Part shown: positions 43,009 to 51,526 of the stretch, piece after piece
How the letters are laid out: each line of letters starts with the position of its first letter
Position numbering within the stretch: the stretch's first letter is position 1
NCBI GenBank assembly: GCA_965212505.1
Contig: OZ243123.1
Location: 4,526,001-4,590,000, forward strand
DNA: 64,000 bases
Origin: JAHEKO01 sp965212505
GTDB taxonomy: Bacteria; Acidobacteriota; Thermoanaerobaculia; Multivoradales; JAHEKO01
Reading direction: 5' to 3'
Program-made: the position numbers and the translations under genes
Notes under the pieces: generated by a model
Told to the model about the DNA's origin: nothing
Database searches by the model: none
Seen by the model: only the letters and a program-made list of their open reading frames with translations

Positions 43009-45176
43009 GACGCGGACTCCTCGGAGGCGGCCTGACCGATGGCGATCAAGCGCGAGGGTGTGCGGAGGAAGATCACGCCTTCGGAGACCGCCGGGGTCGC
43101 CATCAGCGGCTCACCGGTCTCGTTGATCGCCAGCTCCTCGTACTCCGTTCCCGCCTTGAGGACGTACAGCTTGCCCTCCTCGGTGCCGGCGTAGATCTTG
43201 CCGTTGACCGCAACCGGCGAGCCGGTGAACGTGCCGCCCTTCGAAAATCGTTTCTTGTAGATCGCGGCACCGCTCGCCGCGTCGTATGCGACCAGGCGGC
43301 CGTTGTGGTGCACGACGTAGAAGAGCCCACGGTAGAGCAGCGGCGTCGGCATGTAGGCGCCGCCGATGCCGTGACTCCACACGAGACTCTCGTCGCCCGC
43401 TCGCGGATCGACTTCATGATCGCCCCGTAAACCCGGCTCGATCGCGTAGATCGGCTTGACCGGTGGATAGCCGGCCGAGATGAACGCCTTGCCCTCACCG
43501 ATGACGGGTGTCGCGATCACCAACTCGGAGTTCGGGCCGAGGCTCCAGAGCTCGCGGCCGCTCTCGGGGTCGTAGCCGTGAATCATCGAGCCGTTGACGA
43601 CCAACTCGTCGCCCTCTGGACCCGAGAGGATGTTCGGCGTCGCCCAAGAGGGAGCTACCGAGCGCTCGGTACGCCAGACCTCGCGGCCGCTCTCGAGGTC
43701 CCAGGCGGCCAGATACTGCCCACCGTGCACGTCGACCTGCTGAATCACGAGCGAGCCGTAGAGGAACGGGCTGCTGGCAAAGCCCCACTCGACCCCCGGA
43801 TCGGTGAAAGCGCCGGCGTTCAAACCACCCAACTCCCTCTTCCAGTGGATCTCACCGTCGAGGCCCAAACAGGCGAGACCCGCGGTCGGGAAGACCACGA
43901 CCAGATGCTCGCCGTCGGTGGCGGGGGTCGAGTTGGCCTGCGTCGCCTTGAAGTGGCGTTTGGTCATCGGCACAGCGCGCCCGACCTCGGACTCCCAGAG
44001 CTTCTCGCCGGTCCGCTTGTCAAATGCGAGAACCAGCCAGCGATGTTCCACCGACTCGTCGACCGGGTCGCCGGCGCCCGTGAGGCCGGTACGAATCTTC
44101 TGCTCCGCACCGGCCGCAACCGCCGTGGTGAGGAAGACCCGGTCTCCCCAGACGACCGGACTCGAGTTCCCGAGCCCCGGCACTTCCGAACCCCACAGCA
44201 CCCCCTCACCGCTCTCGATCGCCCACTCGACCGGGGCGTCGACACCGTCGCCCACACCGGTCGCGGCGGTGCCTCGGAAGGCGGGCCAGTGCACCGTACG
44301 GCCGCTCGAAGCGCTTTGGGCGACGGAAGCGCCGGTGAAGGCGTCGGCACCGAGCGGTTCTGCAACGCTACGACGCAGCGCCTGCGGAGCAACGCCCACC
44401 TGCAAGAGCCGAATGCCTTCGATCGTGCCCGACCGCCCAAAGAAGGAGGCCGAGATTCCGTCTTTGGTTTCGAACGCCTGGTCTCCCGTGACCGAGAGGG
44501 GGCGCGGCTCGGCGTCGCCAACCGTCAGTAGCAGACCTCCGTCGGCGATCACCACCTCGACCGCCGTGGCGGTCGAGAACCCTTCAAACCGACCGACGAA
44601 CGGCTCGAGCTCGGCGGCCGAGTAGACGGGCGGCTCCGGATCGGGGCGCGTTTCGGCCTGAGCGAGGAGTTCTTTGAACGCCGGGTTCATGTTCCGAGCA
44701 CCGGCGGTGAACCGCTTGAGCGCCGACTCGTACAGGGGGCCCGACTCGATTGCGGCTTTCGCCAGCTCGAGATCCCCCTCCTGAATCGCCATACCGAGCA
44801 CCTGATCGCGGTCCTCCGAGCCGTGAGCCACCAGGGCCAGAGCGATCTCTCGGGCCGTCGCCTTGTCGAGCAGGCCGCTGAAACTCAGCCACCGGACGGC
44901 GGAAGAGCCGTAGAACGACTCCTTTCGACTCGGGTCGGCGCCCTGTTCGAGGAGGTAGCGCACCACGGCGGCCCGACCGCTGCTCGCTGCCATCATCATC
45001 GCCGACGTTCCGTACTTGTCGACCGAGTCGACCCGCACGCCCGACTCGACGAGGCGACGGACCTCCGCCAGGTCGCCCGCTCGGGCGGCATCAAACAGAC
45101 TCTGGGCGTCGTCCGCAAGCACCGCCGCCGCAGAAGCCAGGCAGAGCACGGCAGTGAGAACGATACGTCTTCGCAT
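43005..45176 (-). CDS. Ankyrin repeats fused to a PQQ-like beta-propeller, exported
   Basis: 723 residues. The start at 45176 is chosen because AGGAGG lies about 9 bases upstream and a Sec signal then follows (MRRRIVLTAVLCLASAAAVLA). Residues of about 25-130 are ankyrin repeats (SLFDAARAGDLAEVRRLVESG, GTSAMMMAASSGRAAVVRYLLEQGAD). A beta-rich linker follows, then from about residue 310 to the end PQQ-enzyme-like (PF13360) blades (VLAFDKRTGEKLWES, WDLESGREVWRTE, YDPESGRELWSLG, YDAASGAAIYKK). The ankyrin plus PQQ-propeller fusion is uncommon to my knowledge. It leads into the TolB-like and M28-PDZ genes. Confidence 0.82.
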   Translation of the reverse strand: MRRRIVLTAVLCLASAAAVLADDAQSLFDAARAGDLAEVRRLVESGVRVDSVDKYGTSAMMMAASSGRAAVVRYLLEQGADPSRKESFYGSSAVRWLSFSGLLDKATAREIALALVAHGSEDRDQVLGMAIQEGDLELAKAAIESGPLYESALKRFTAGARNMNPAFKELLAQAETRPDPEPPVYSAAELEPFVGRFEGFSTATAVEVVIADGGLLLTVGDAEPRPLSVTGDQAFETKDGISASFFGRSGTIEGIRLLQVGVAPQALRRSVAEPLGADAFTGASVAQSASSGRTVHWPAFRGTAATGVGDGVDAPVEWAIESGEGVLWGSEVPGLGNSSPVVWGDRVFLTTAVAAGAEQKIRTGLTGAGDPVDESVEHRWLVLAFDKRTGEKLWESEVGRAVPMTKRHFKATQANSTPATDGEHLVVVFPTAGLACLGLDGEIHWKRELGGLNAGAFTDPGVEWGFASSPFLYGSLVIQQVDVHGGQYLAAWDLESGREVWRTERSVAPSWATPNILSGPEGDELVVNGSMIHGYDPESGRELWSLGPNSELVIATPVIGEGKAFISAGYPPVKPIYAIEPGLRGDHEVDPRAGDESLVWSHGIGGAYMPTPLLYRGLFYVVHHNGRLVAYDAASGAAIYKKRFSKGGTFTGSPVAVNGKIYAGTEEGKLYVLKAGTEYEELAINETGEPLMATPAVSEGVIFLRTPSRLIAIGQAASEESAS

Positions 45177-45198
45177 GGGCACAACCCTCCTGTAGGTA

Positions 45199-45573
45199 CT
45201 ACGAGGCGAGATCGAGCGCGTGGCGCTTGAGGTCGTCGAGAGAGACAAACTCGAGCGCCCGCTCGTGCGTCGCCGCCATCACAACCGGTGCCGCGGTGCC
45301 GGCATCGAGCGCCTCGCGCCATCGCGCGGCACAGACGCACCAGCGGTCGCCGGGCACAAGCCCGGGGAAGCCGTACGCCGGCATCGGCGTACTCAGATCG
45401 TTCCCGGCCTCGCGGGAGAAGGTGAGGAACTCCTCGGTCACCTCACAACACACCACGTGAGCTCCGGCGTCCTCCGCGCCGGTGTTGCAGCAACCGTCGC
45501 GATAGAAGCCGGTCATGGGCGACGTGCAGCAGGTCGCGAGCGGTTCTCCCAGTACGTTCTTGGCTCGATCCAT
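45199..45573 (-). CDS. DUF2237 family protein
   Basis: 124 residues from the ATG at 45573 (MDRAKNVLGEPLATCC). The pattern KNVLGEPLATCCTSPMTGFYRDGCC...HVVCCEVTEEFLTFS and PGDRWCVCAARW is the DUF2237 family (PF09996), a small Cys-rich bacterial protein with no known role. The conserved Cys pairs suggest metal binding or redox chemistry, but that is inference. The longer frame upstream has low-complexity Arg-rich translation and is rejected. It is 22 bases upstream of the ankyrin-PQQ gene and probably the first gene of that operon. The gap 45574-45737 towards the ZIP gene shows no further gene. Confidence 0.85.
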   Translation of the reverse strand: MDRAKNVLGEPLATCCTSPMTGFYRDGCCNTGAEDAGAHVVCCEVTEEFLTFSREAGNDLSTPMPAYGFPGLVPGDRWCVCAARWREALDAGTAAPVVMAATHERALEFVSLDDLKRHALDLAS

Positions 45574-45737
45574 CCGATCCTCGTCCGAGGGGGATTCTAG
45601 CCTGCTGGGGTGGTGGATTTGCGCCCTTCCCGCCCTTCGGGTCGGGCGCCGCTCGCTGGGGTGGGCCGGAGCCGCGGAACGCACCTGCTGGCGAAGGCCG
45701 GTTGGCGCGACGCCCCAGTTCTGCGAGACTGCCGCCG

Positions 45738-46544
45738 GTGGATCCGCTCGCGACGAAGCTCGTCTTCCTGGTCGGGATTCTGGTGGCCGGCCTGGCAGGT
45801 GCAGGCCTGCCGCTGCTGAGCCCTCGTGCCGCTTCGGGCGGCCGCGCCATGAGCTGGGGCAACGCCTTCAGCGCCGGCACCTTCCTGGGGATCGGGTTGA
45901 TTCACATGCTGGGAGAGGCCCACTCCGCCTGGACCGACCTGGGCTGGAGCTATCCGATCGCCTTTGTGCTCGCGACCGTCGCCTTCGCAACCAGTCTCCT
46001 CGTCGAGCATGTTCTGCTCCCGGAACCGGCACACGAGATCGTCCATCATCACGGTCACGACTGCATCGAAGAGCATCACGCAGAGGCCGGCTCGAACGGC
46101 ATCTACCCCTACGTGCTCGTCGTCCTCCTTTCGCTTCATTCGGTGCTCGCTGGGCTCGCGCTCGGCACGCAGAACTCGTTCACGAACGGGGTCATCCTGT
46201 TCGCGGCCATCTTCGTCCACAAGGGCACCGCCGGACTGGCGCTGGGGGTGAGCCTGGCGCGAAGCGAGATCGCCCGCCCTCGAACCCTGAAGCTCGCCGG
46301 CCTCTTCGGGATGATGACGCCCCTCGGGATCCTCGCGGGCATTCTCCTGAACAGCTTCGTGCAGGGTGTGTCCGAGTCCCACCTCGACGCCGCGGTTCTC
46401 GCCCTCGCCGCCGGCACGTTCATCTACATCGCATCGCTCGACATCATCCAGGACGAGTTCCTGCGCCCCGGCAGCCGATTCATGAAGTGGCTCTTCGCGA
46501 CGCTCGGCCTCGCGCTGACCGCGGTACTGGCGATCTGGCTCTAG
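45738..46544 (+). CDS. ZIP family metal transporter
   Basis: 268 residues with about eight TM segments and a His-rich loop (HEIVHHHGHDCIEEHHAE) between TM3 and TM4, the usual ZIP metal-sensing loop. TM4 has SLHSVLAGLALG and TM5 has IFVHKGTAGLALG, matching the conserved HS/His-containing permeation motifs. ZIP proteins import Zn2+ and other divalent metals into the cytoplasm. The GTG at 45738 gives a compact start (MDPLATKLVFLVGILVAG); an ATG frame from 45702 adds 12 Arg/Pro-rich residues and is less likely. Monocistronic. Confidence 0.88.
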   Translation: MDPLATKLVFLVGILVAGLAGAGLPLLSPRAASGGRAMSWGNAFSAGTFLGIGLIHMLGEAHSAWTDLGWSYPIAFVLATVAFATSLLVEHVLLPEPAHEIVHHHGHDCIEEHHAEAGSNGIYPYVLVVLLSLHSVLAGLALGTQNSFTNGVILFAAIFVHKGTAGLALGVSLARSEIARPRTLKLAGLFGMMTPLGILAGILLNSFVQGVSESHLDAAVLALAAGTFIYIASLDIIQDEFLRPGSRFMKWLFATLGLALTAVLAIWL

Positions 46545-46553
46545 GGCGGCCGG

Positions 46554-48164
46554 CTAGTCGCCGGCCAACCACCACTCGTCGACGTCGAAGTAGCTGGTCA
46601 ACGCATTCGGCCGCGTGTCACGCACCCGCTCGCGGCGGGCGTTCAACATCCTCGGCTCCCACAGAAAGGTGTACGGCTGCTCTTCGTGGAGAAGGGCCTG
46701 AATCTCGACGAACAGCTCTCGCTTCTCGGCCGTTGTCGCGGCGACGCTCGCAGCCTCCAGGAGGCGATCCAGATCGGCGTTCGAATAGGCCCCGAAGTTG
46801 TAGTTCCCGATCTCACGCGAGTGGAAAGCGAAGCTCATGTCGAGCGACGACGGAATCGCCCAGCCGCCGATCGCCACCTCGAACTCGTGCGCCTTGACGC
46901 GCGCAACCCAAGTCTGGAACTCCACCGGACGGATGTCGAGTCCGACGCCGATCCTCGCGAGCTGCGCCTGGATCAACGTCGCAGCGTCGAGGTGAACTCG
47001 GTTTCCGCTCTGGACGAGGAGGTCGAGCGCTAGCGCGACACCATTTCGCTCCAAGAGGCCGTCTTTGTCTGCATCGGCGAACCCCGTCGCCGCCAACAGT
47101 CGCTGAGCCTCCGAAGGGTCGTAGGGCAACGGCACGAGCGCCGGATCGAAGCCCCAGGTCGAGGAGAGGAACGCCGTCACCGCTACCTTGGCGTAGCCGC
47201 GGTAGATCGCATCGACAATCGCCTGGCGATCGATCGCCAGGGTGAGTGCTCTCCGAACCGCGGCGAGCTCGAGGGGGCCATGTCGTGTGTTCCAGCAGAG
47301 ATAGTCGAAGTTGCGGCCGGGATAGGCGTCGATCTCGATTCCGCCGCTCGCTTCGAGGCGTTCGAGCTGATCGGGCGGGACGATGCGCACGTAGTCGAGA
47401 TTCCCGCCCAGGAGTTGACTCATCTGAACCGTCTTCTCCGGCACGACACGCACAACGATGCGATCGATACGAGGTCGCTCGTTTCGGTAGTAGTGCTCAT
47501 TGCGCTCCAGCACCAACTCCTGATCGGGCTCCCAGCGAGCGAGTCGATATGGGCCGCTCGACACGATCGTCTCGGCGAACCAGGCGCCGGCCGCTCGCCA
47601 GTCCGCAAAGGGCTTCGATCCCCAGGCGTGGCGAGGCAGGATCGCCCCGACGTTGGCGTCTTCGAGCTGGCCGGGGTAGCTGTGAGAGAAGTGGAAGCGC
47701 ACGGTGCGTTCGTCGACAACCTCGACCTCCTCGAGGTGCTCCTTACGATGACGCAGCCGCCAGGCGACATCTGAGTCGACCTGCGCCTGCCAGGTCCAGC
47801 GAACGTCCTCGGCGGTCAACGCCGTACCGTCGCTCCATCGCACGTCCCGAAGTCGGAAGGTGAGCGCCAGGCCGTCGCCAGAGGGGCTCCAGCTCTCGGC
47901 GAGCTGCGGCTCATAGGTCGGCGGACCTTGCTCGAAGTCGGGACGTTCCCGCGCCAACTGCAGAAACAGGAAGCGCTCGATGTCCCGTCCGTGTGCCGAG
48001 CCGTTGCTCACCAGGTTGTTGATCGTGTCGACGTCCGTCCGGCTCGTGATCGCCAGCGTGCCACCTGACTGCGGCGTCGCGCGGGGCTCGGAGGACTCCG
48101 TGGCCGCTCGACACGCAGCGAGGCCGACCAGCAACAAGGCCGCCACCCACCTGTGGAGATTCAT
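46554..48164 (-). CDS. ABC transporter substrate-binding lipoprotein (SBP_bac_5, peptide type)
   Basis: 536 residues. The start at 48164 is chosen because the lipoprotein signal MNLHRWVAALLLVGLAAC with lipobox LAAC follows directly. The SBP_bac_5 family pattern is clear: QLAESWSPSGDGLALTFRLRDVRWSDGTALTAEDVRWTW, VRRALTLAIDRQAIVDAIYRGYAKVA. It captures oligopeptides, nickel or sugars for an ABC importer; a peptide ligand is the usual case and fits the peptidase-rich context. No permease or ATPase gene is adjacent, so the partner must be elsewhere. It is convergent with the ZIP gene and divergent from the TPR gene. Confidence 0.9.
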   Translation of the reverse strand: MNLHRWVAALLLVGLAACRAATESSEPRATPQSGGTLAITSRTDVDTINNLVSNGSAHGRDIERFLFLQLARERPDFEQGPPTYEPQLAESWSPSGDGLALTFRLRDVRWSDGTALTAEDVRWTWQAQVDSDVAWRLRHRKEHLEEVEVVDERTVRFHFSHSYPGQLEDANVGAILPRHAWGSKPFADWRAAGAWFAETIVSSGPYRLARWEPDQELVLERNEHYYRNERPRIDRIVVRVVPEKTVQMSQLLGGNLDYVRIVPPDQLERLEASGGIEIDAYPGRNFDYLCWNTRHGPLELAAVRRALTLAIDRQAIVDAIYRGYAKVAVTAFLSSTWGFDPALVPLPYDPSEAQRLLAATGFADADKDGLLERNGVALALDLLVQSGNRVHLDAATLIQAQLARIGVGLDIRPVEFQTWVARVKAHEFEVAIGGWAIPSSLDMSFAFHSREIGNYNFGAYSNADLDRLLEAASVAATTAEKRELFVEIQALLHEEQPYTFLWEPRMLNARRERVRDTRPNALTSYFDVDEWWLAGD

Positions 48165-48210
48165 GTGTAAAGGATCGTAGCGCACCGGAATGATCTATAC
48201 TCTGCAACAC

Positions 48211-48220
48211 AGAGCGCTCT
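48211..48220. promoter_or_regulatory. AGAGCGCTCT palindrome in a divergent promoter region
   Basis: A perfect 10-base palindrome, AGAGCGCTCT, sits in the middle of the 76-base gap between the peptide-binding lipoprotein gene and the TPR gene. A TATACT box lies nearby at about 48197. The site could be an operator, but short palindromes arise by chance in GC-rich DNA. Confidence 0.25.
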
Positions 48221-48240
48221 GCTCCCGTATAAGGACCACA

Positions 48241-48984
48241 ATGAAACAGACTCGAGACAAGACACTTCGCTGGCCGCTCCTCCTCACCAGCTCGATGCTT
48301 TTGGTGAGCCTCCCGGTTTCGCCGGCGGTACCCGCAGGCGGCGAGGAACCGCCACCCGAGCGCAGATTCGAGTTCCAGGTCCGCGAACTGGTCTTCCAGG
48401 GACTCGCGGGGGATCTCGACGCCCTCAGCGAGGCGTTGCGGCTCTGCGAAGAGGCACTCGTCGCAGATCCCGACCACGCCGAGGCGCTCGTCTGGCACGG
48501 CTCCGCAACTCTGCTCAAGGCGGGGGCCGCCTACGGTCAGGGCAACTTCACCGCCGGTGCGACGCTCTGGGATCAAGGTATCGCGGAGATGGCTCGCGCG
48601 GTCGAGATCGCTCCCGACGACGTAGCGGTGCTGATTCCTCGGGCCGCCGCGCTTCTCGGTGCTTCGCGCGGGGTGCCCTTCCCCGCGCAGGCTCGCGAGT
48701 TAGCGCGAACCGCCGTGGCCGACTACGAGAAGGTCTACGAGCTCCAGCGCCCATACTTCTCCAGCCTGTCAGAACACGCACGAGGAGAGCTGCTGCTCGG
48801 CATCGCCGACGGCTATCAGCGACTCCGACAGAGCGCCGATGTCGAACGCTACATGGGGCTGGTTAACCAGGAACTGCCCGGCACCGGCTATGCCCAGCAG
48901 GCACAGACCTACCTGGCCGCAGACCCGGCCGTGCGCACCCTACCGGTGAGGACCTGTCACGGCTGTCACGGAGAGGGCGAATGA
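48241..48984 (+). CDS. Exported TPR-like protein ending in a CxxCH motif
   Basis: 247 residues. The start at 48241 is chosen because AAGGA precedes it; a signal peptide (WPLLLTSSMLLVSLPVSPAV) follows. The middle is helical with TPR-like repeats (ALSEALRLCEEALVADPDHAEALVWHGSATLLKAG, YEKVYELQRPYFSSLSEHARGELLLGIADGYQRL). The last residues are RTCHGCHGEGE: CHGCH is a CxxCH c-type heme-binding pattern right at the C-terminus. Heme attachment is possible because the protein is exported, but unproven. First gene of a five-gene operon; its stop overlaps the next start by 4 bases. Confidence 0.7.
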   Translation: MKQTRDKTLRWPLLLTSSMLLVSLPVSPAVPAGGEEPPPERRFEFQVRELVFQGLAGDLDALSEALRLCEEALVADPDHAEALVWHGSATLLKAGAAYGQGNFTAGATLWDQGIAEMARAVEIAPDDVAVLIPRAAALLGASRGVPFPAQARELARTAVADYEKVYELQRPYFSSLSEHARGELLLGIADGYQRLRQSADVERYMGLVNQELPGTGYAQQAQTYLAADPAVRTLPVRTCHGCHGEGE

Positions 48985-49541
48985 GCGTCTCCCCCGACGA
49001 AGCGCGGAGTGCTCTCGAGGCGATCCGAGAGATCGAGGAACGCACGCGGCGCTCGATCCGCCTGGCCGGCGGCGGTCCGATTCTCATGATCTGGGGTGTC
49101 GTCTGGCTGCTCGGATACGTCGGAGGTCACTTCGCAGAGAACGGCCAGCAGGGTGCGCTCTGGGCGGTTCTCAACCTTGCGGGACTTGTCGCGACCATGG
49201 TGGTGGTGTCGCGCCTGTCGCAACGAGTGCGCAACCCGATCGGCCCGCGGCTGGGCCTCCTCTGGATGTTCTTGATGCTCTACGGAGTGCTCTGGATCTG
49301 GATCGCACAGCCGGACGACCCGACGCGGATCGGCTTCATGGCCGCCACCATCGCGATGTTCGGCTACGTTGTGCTCGGCCTCTGGCTCGACACGATCTTC
49401 CTCTGGATCGGCCTGGTCGTGACCGCACTCAGCGTCGCCCTCTACGTTCTGATGCCCGACGCCTTCTCGCTCGGCATGGGCGTTCTGGGCGGCGGTGCGC
49501 TGTTCGGCAGTGGCAGCTACATCCACCGGCGGTGGCGCTAG
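48981..49541 (+). CDS. Five-TM membrane protein
   Basis: 186 residues. An acidic N-terminal helix (DEARSALEAIREIEERTRRSI) precedes about five TM segments (GGPILMIWGVVWLLGYVGG, ALWAVLNLAGLVATMVVV, LGLLWMFLMLYGVLWIW, IGFMAATIAMFGYVVLG, WIGLVVTALSVALYVL). I recognise no family with certainty; similar proteins occur between a wHTH regulator and ABC genes. It overlaps the TPR gene by 4 bases and is followed after 3 bases by the regulator. It probably senses or supports the exporter encoded downstream. Confidence 0.65.
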   Translation: MSVSPDEARSALEAIREIEERTRRSIRLAGGGPILMIWGVVWLLGYVGGHFAENGQQGALWAVLNLAGLVATMVVVSRLSQRVRNPIGPRLGLLWMFLMLYGVLWIWIAQPDDPTRIGFMAATIAMFGYVVLGLWLDTIFLWIGLVVTALSVALYVLMPDAFSLGMGVLGGGALFGSGSYIHRRWR

Positions 49542-49544
49542 ACC

Positions 49545-49853
49545 ATGGGCGGGTTCGACGAGCTGATCCACCAGCCCGTCCGCCTCCGCATCATGTCGGT
49601 GCTCGCGGCTCTCGGAGATGGTTCCCAGGTGGAGTTCACGTATTTGAAACGGCTGTTGCAGGTCACTGACGGCAACCTGGGAGCGCACCTCGCAAAACTG
49701 GAGAGCGCCACCTACCTGCGACAGGACAAGCGCTTCGTCGACCGCAAGCCCCGCACGTTCATCGAGCCGACCGAGCTCGGGCGGCACGCCTTCGCAGGAC
49801 ACGTCGAGGCGCTCGAAGCGGTCCTGCGGGGAGCGCCGGAGGAGACGACATGA
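49545..49853 (+). CDS. Winged-helix transcriptional regulator (HTH_27/ArsR-like)
   Basis: 102 residues, cytoplasmic. The layout GFDELIHQPVRLRIMSVLAAL, VEFTYLKRLLQVTDGNLGAHLAKLESATYLRQDK, FIEPTELGRHAFAGHVEALEAVL is the small one-domain winged helix of the HTH_27 type. It is frequently encoded with ABC-2 exporters and the membrane protein described upstream. The recognition helix is around DGNLGAHLAKLE. It overlaps the ABC ATPase start by 4 bases, so it most likely controls this operon. Confidence 0.85.
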   Translation: MGGFDELIHQPVRLRIMSVLAALGDGSQVEFTYLKRLLQVTDGNLGAHLAKLESATYLRQDKRFVDRKPRTFIEPTELGRHAFAGHVEALEAVLRGAPEETT

Positions 49854-50773
49854 GCGCCGTCGTCGAGGTGGACGGCCTGATGAAGCGGTACGGCGACAAG
49901 GTGGTCGTCGACGGCATCTCCTTCACGGTCGAGGCTGGAGAGATCTTCGGCGTGGTCGGCCCGAACGGCGCCGGCAAGACCACGACCATCGAATGTGTCG
50001 AAGGCTTGAAGCGAGCCGACGGTGGACGGGTACGGACGCTGGGGCTCGACCCGAGCACCGACACACGCACCCTCCAGGAGCAGATCGGAGTCCAGCTCCA
50101 AGAGACCTCGCTTCCGCTCAGGATGAAGGTGCGGGAGGCGGTCGAACTGTTCGCTTCGTTCTACGCACAATCGGTTGCGATCGACCCACTGCTCGATCGG
50201 CTCGGCATCGCTCACAAGCAGGCGAGTAGCTTCTCGTCGCTCTCTGGCGGTGAGCGTCAGCGGCTCTTCATCGCCCTCGCGCTGGTTCACGACCCGAAGG
50301 TGGTCTTCCTCGACGAACTGACCACCGGACTCGATCCCCACGCGCGCCGCTCCATGTGGGAGCTGGTCGAGAGCATTCGCGAGCGGGGCGGAACGGTGGT
50401 ACTCACGACCCACTTCATGGAAGAGGCGGAACGTCTGTGCGATCGAGTCGCCATTCTCGAGGGCGGACGGATCGTCGCACTCGATAGCCCCGCCGAACTC
50501 ATTCGGTCGGTCGAACGGCCTCGCCGGGTGGTTCTGAACGTCGGCGGAAGCGTCGAGACGGCGGATCTGCTCCGCCTTCCGGGGGTCATCAGCGCCGAAG
50601 TCGTCAACGAGCAACTGACCGTCGAGGGCTCCGGCGAGGAGTTGACCCACAACCTGCTCCGTCAGCTGATCTCGGACGACATCGAGATTCGAGACCTTCG
50701 AACCGAGGGCGGCAACCTCGAAGACGCATACCTGCAACTCACCGGAAGGCAGTCGACGGAGGCGAGCGAATGA
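49850..50773 (+). CDS. ABC exporter ATP-binding protein
   Basis: 307 residues. Walker A GPNGAGKTTT near residue 40, signature LSGGERQRL, Walker B VVFLDELTTGLDP, and a switch His in VVLTTHFMEEAE are all present. The Walker B tail reads DELTTGLD where DEPTSGLD is usual, a mild variation. The C-terminal about 80 residues are the small domain common in ABC-2 drug or antibiotic exporters. It drives the ABC-2 permease encoded 4 bases overlapping downstream. It follows its regulator gene by a 4-base overlap. Confidence 0.95.
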   Translation: MSAVVEVDGLMKRYGDKVVVDGISFTVEAGEIFGVVGPNGAGKTTTIECVEGLKRADGGRVRTLGLDPSTDTRTLQEQIGVQLQETSLPLRMKVREAVELFASFYAQSVAIDPLLDRLGIAHKQASSFSSLSGGERQRLFIALALVHDPKVVFLDELTTGLDPHARRSMWELVESIRERGGTVVLTTHFMEEAERLCDRVAILEGGRIVALDSPAELIRSVERPRRVVLNVGGSVETADLLRLPGVISAEVVNEQLTVEGSGEELTHNLLRQLISDDIEIRDLRTEGGNLEDAYLQLTGRQSTEASE

Positions 50774-51516
50774 GAGGGTTCTGGCAACTGGCGGTCGTAC
50801 AGTCACGGCTCTTCCTTCGCGAGCCCCCCGCCTTCTTCTTCACCCTGGTCTTCCCGGCACTCCTGCTGGTGGTCTTCGGCACGATCTTCGGCAACGAACC
50901 GCTGACGCAGTGGGGGCTCGAACTGGGGTACATCGACCTGCAGGTTCCGGCACTCGCCGCCATCATCATCGGCTCAGTGGGCTTCGCCGGCATTCCGGTC
51001 GCGATCTCCTCCGCCCGCGAGGCGCTGATTCTCCGACGCTACCGAGCCACACCGCTCTCGCCGCTCACGCTGATCAGCGCCGACGTGCTGGTCAACTTCG
51101 CGATGTCGCTCACCGGAATGACGATTCTGGTCGTTCTCGGCAAGGCCTTCTGGGGGCTACGGTTCTCCGGCAGCTGGCCGCTCGTGGTGGTCGTGTTCAC
51201 CTTCTGTGCGCTCTCTTTCTTCGCTCTGGGATATCTCGTTGCCAGCCTGGCTCCGACGGCGCGCGTCGCGCAGGCGGTCGGGATGGCCGCCTACTTCCCA
51301 ATGATGTTCATCTCGGGCGCGGCGATGCCCCGGCAGTTGATGCCCGAGCGCGTGCAGGCGATCGCTGACACCCTTCCTCTCACCCATGTCGTCACGACGC
51401 TTCAGACGGTGTGGGCGGGCGAACCGCTCGTCGAGCGACTCACGGAGTTGGGTTGGCTGGCCGCCCTCCTGATCGTCGGGACGGTTCTCTCGGTGCGCTT
51501 CTTCCGCTGGGAGTAG
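50770..51516 (+). CDS. ABC-2 type exporter permease
   Basis: 248 residues with about six TM segments (FFFTLVFPALLLVVFGTIFG, ALAAIIIGSVGFAGIPVAIS, VNFAMSLTGMTILVVLGKAFWG, LVVVVFTFCALSFFALGYLVAS, AVGMAAYFPMMFISGAAMP, LGWLAALLIVGTVLSV). The segment PRQLMPERVQAIADTLPLTHVVTTLQ is the typical ABC-2 amphipathic loop before the last TM. It forms the membrane channel with the preceding ATPase. The substrate is unknown; drug, lipid or peptide export is common for the family. Last gene of the operon, convergent with the M1 aminopeptidase gene. Confidence 0.92.
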   Translation: MRGFWQLAVVQSRLFLREPPAFFFTLVFPALLLVVFGTIFGNEPLTQWGLELGYIDLQVPALAAIIIGSVGFAGIPVAISSAREALILRRYRATPLSPLTLISADVLVNFAMSLTGMTILVVLGKAFWGLRFSGSWPLVVVVFTFCALSFFALGYLVASLAPTARVAQAVGMAAYFPMMFISGAAMPRQLMPERVQAIADTLPLTHVVTTLQTVWAGEPLVERLTELGWLAALLIVGTVLSVRFFRWE

Positions 51517-51526
51517 CGCCGCGAGG

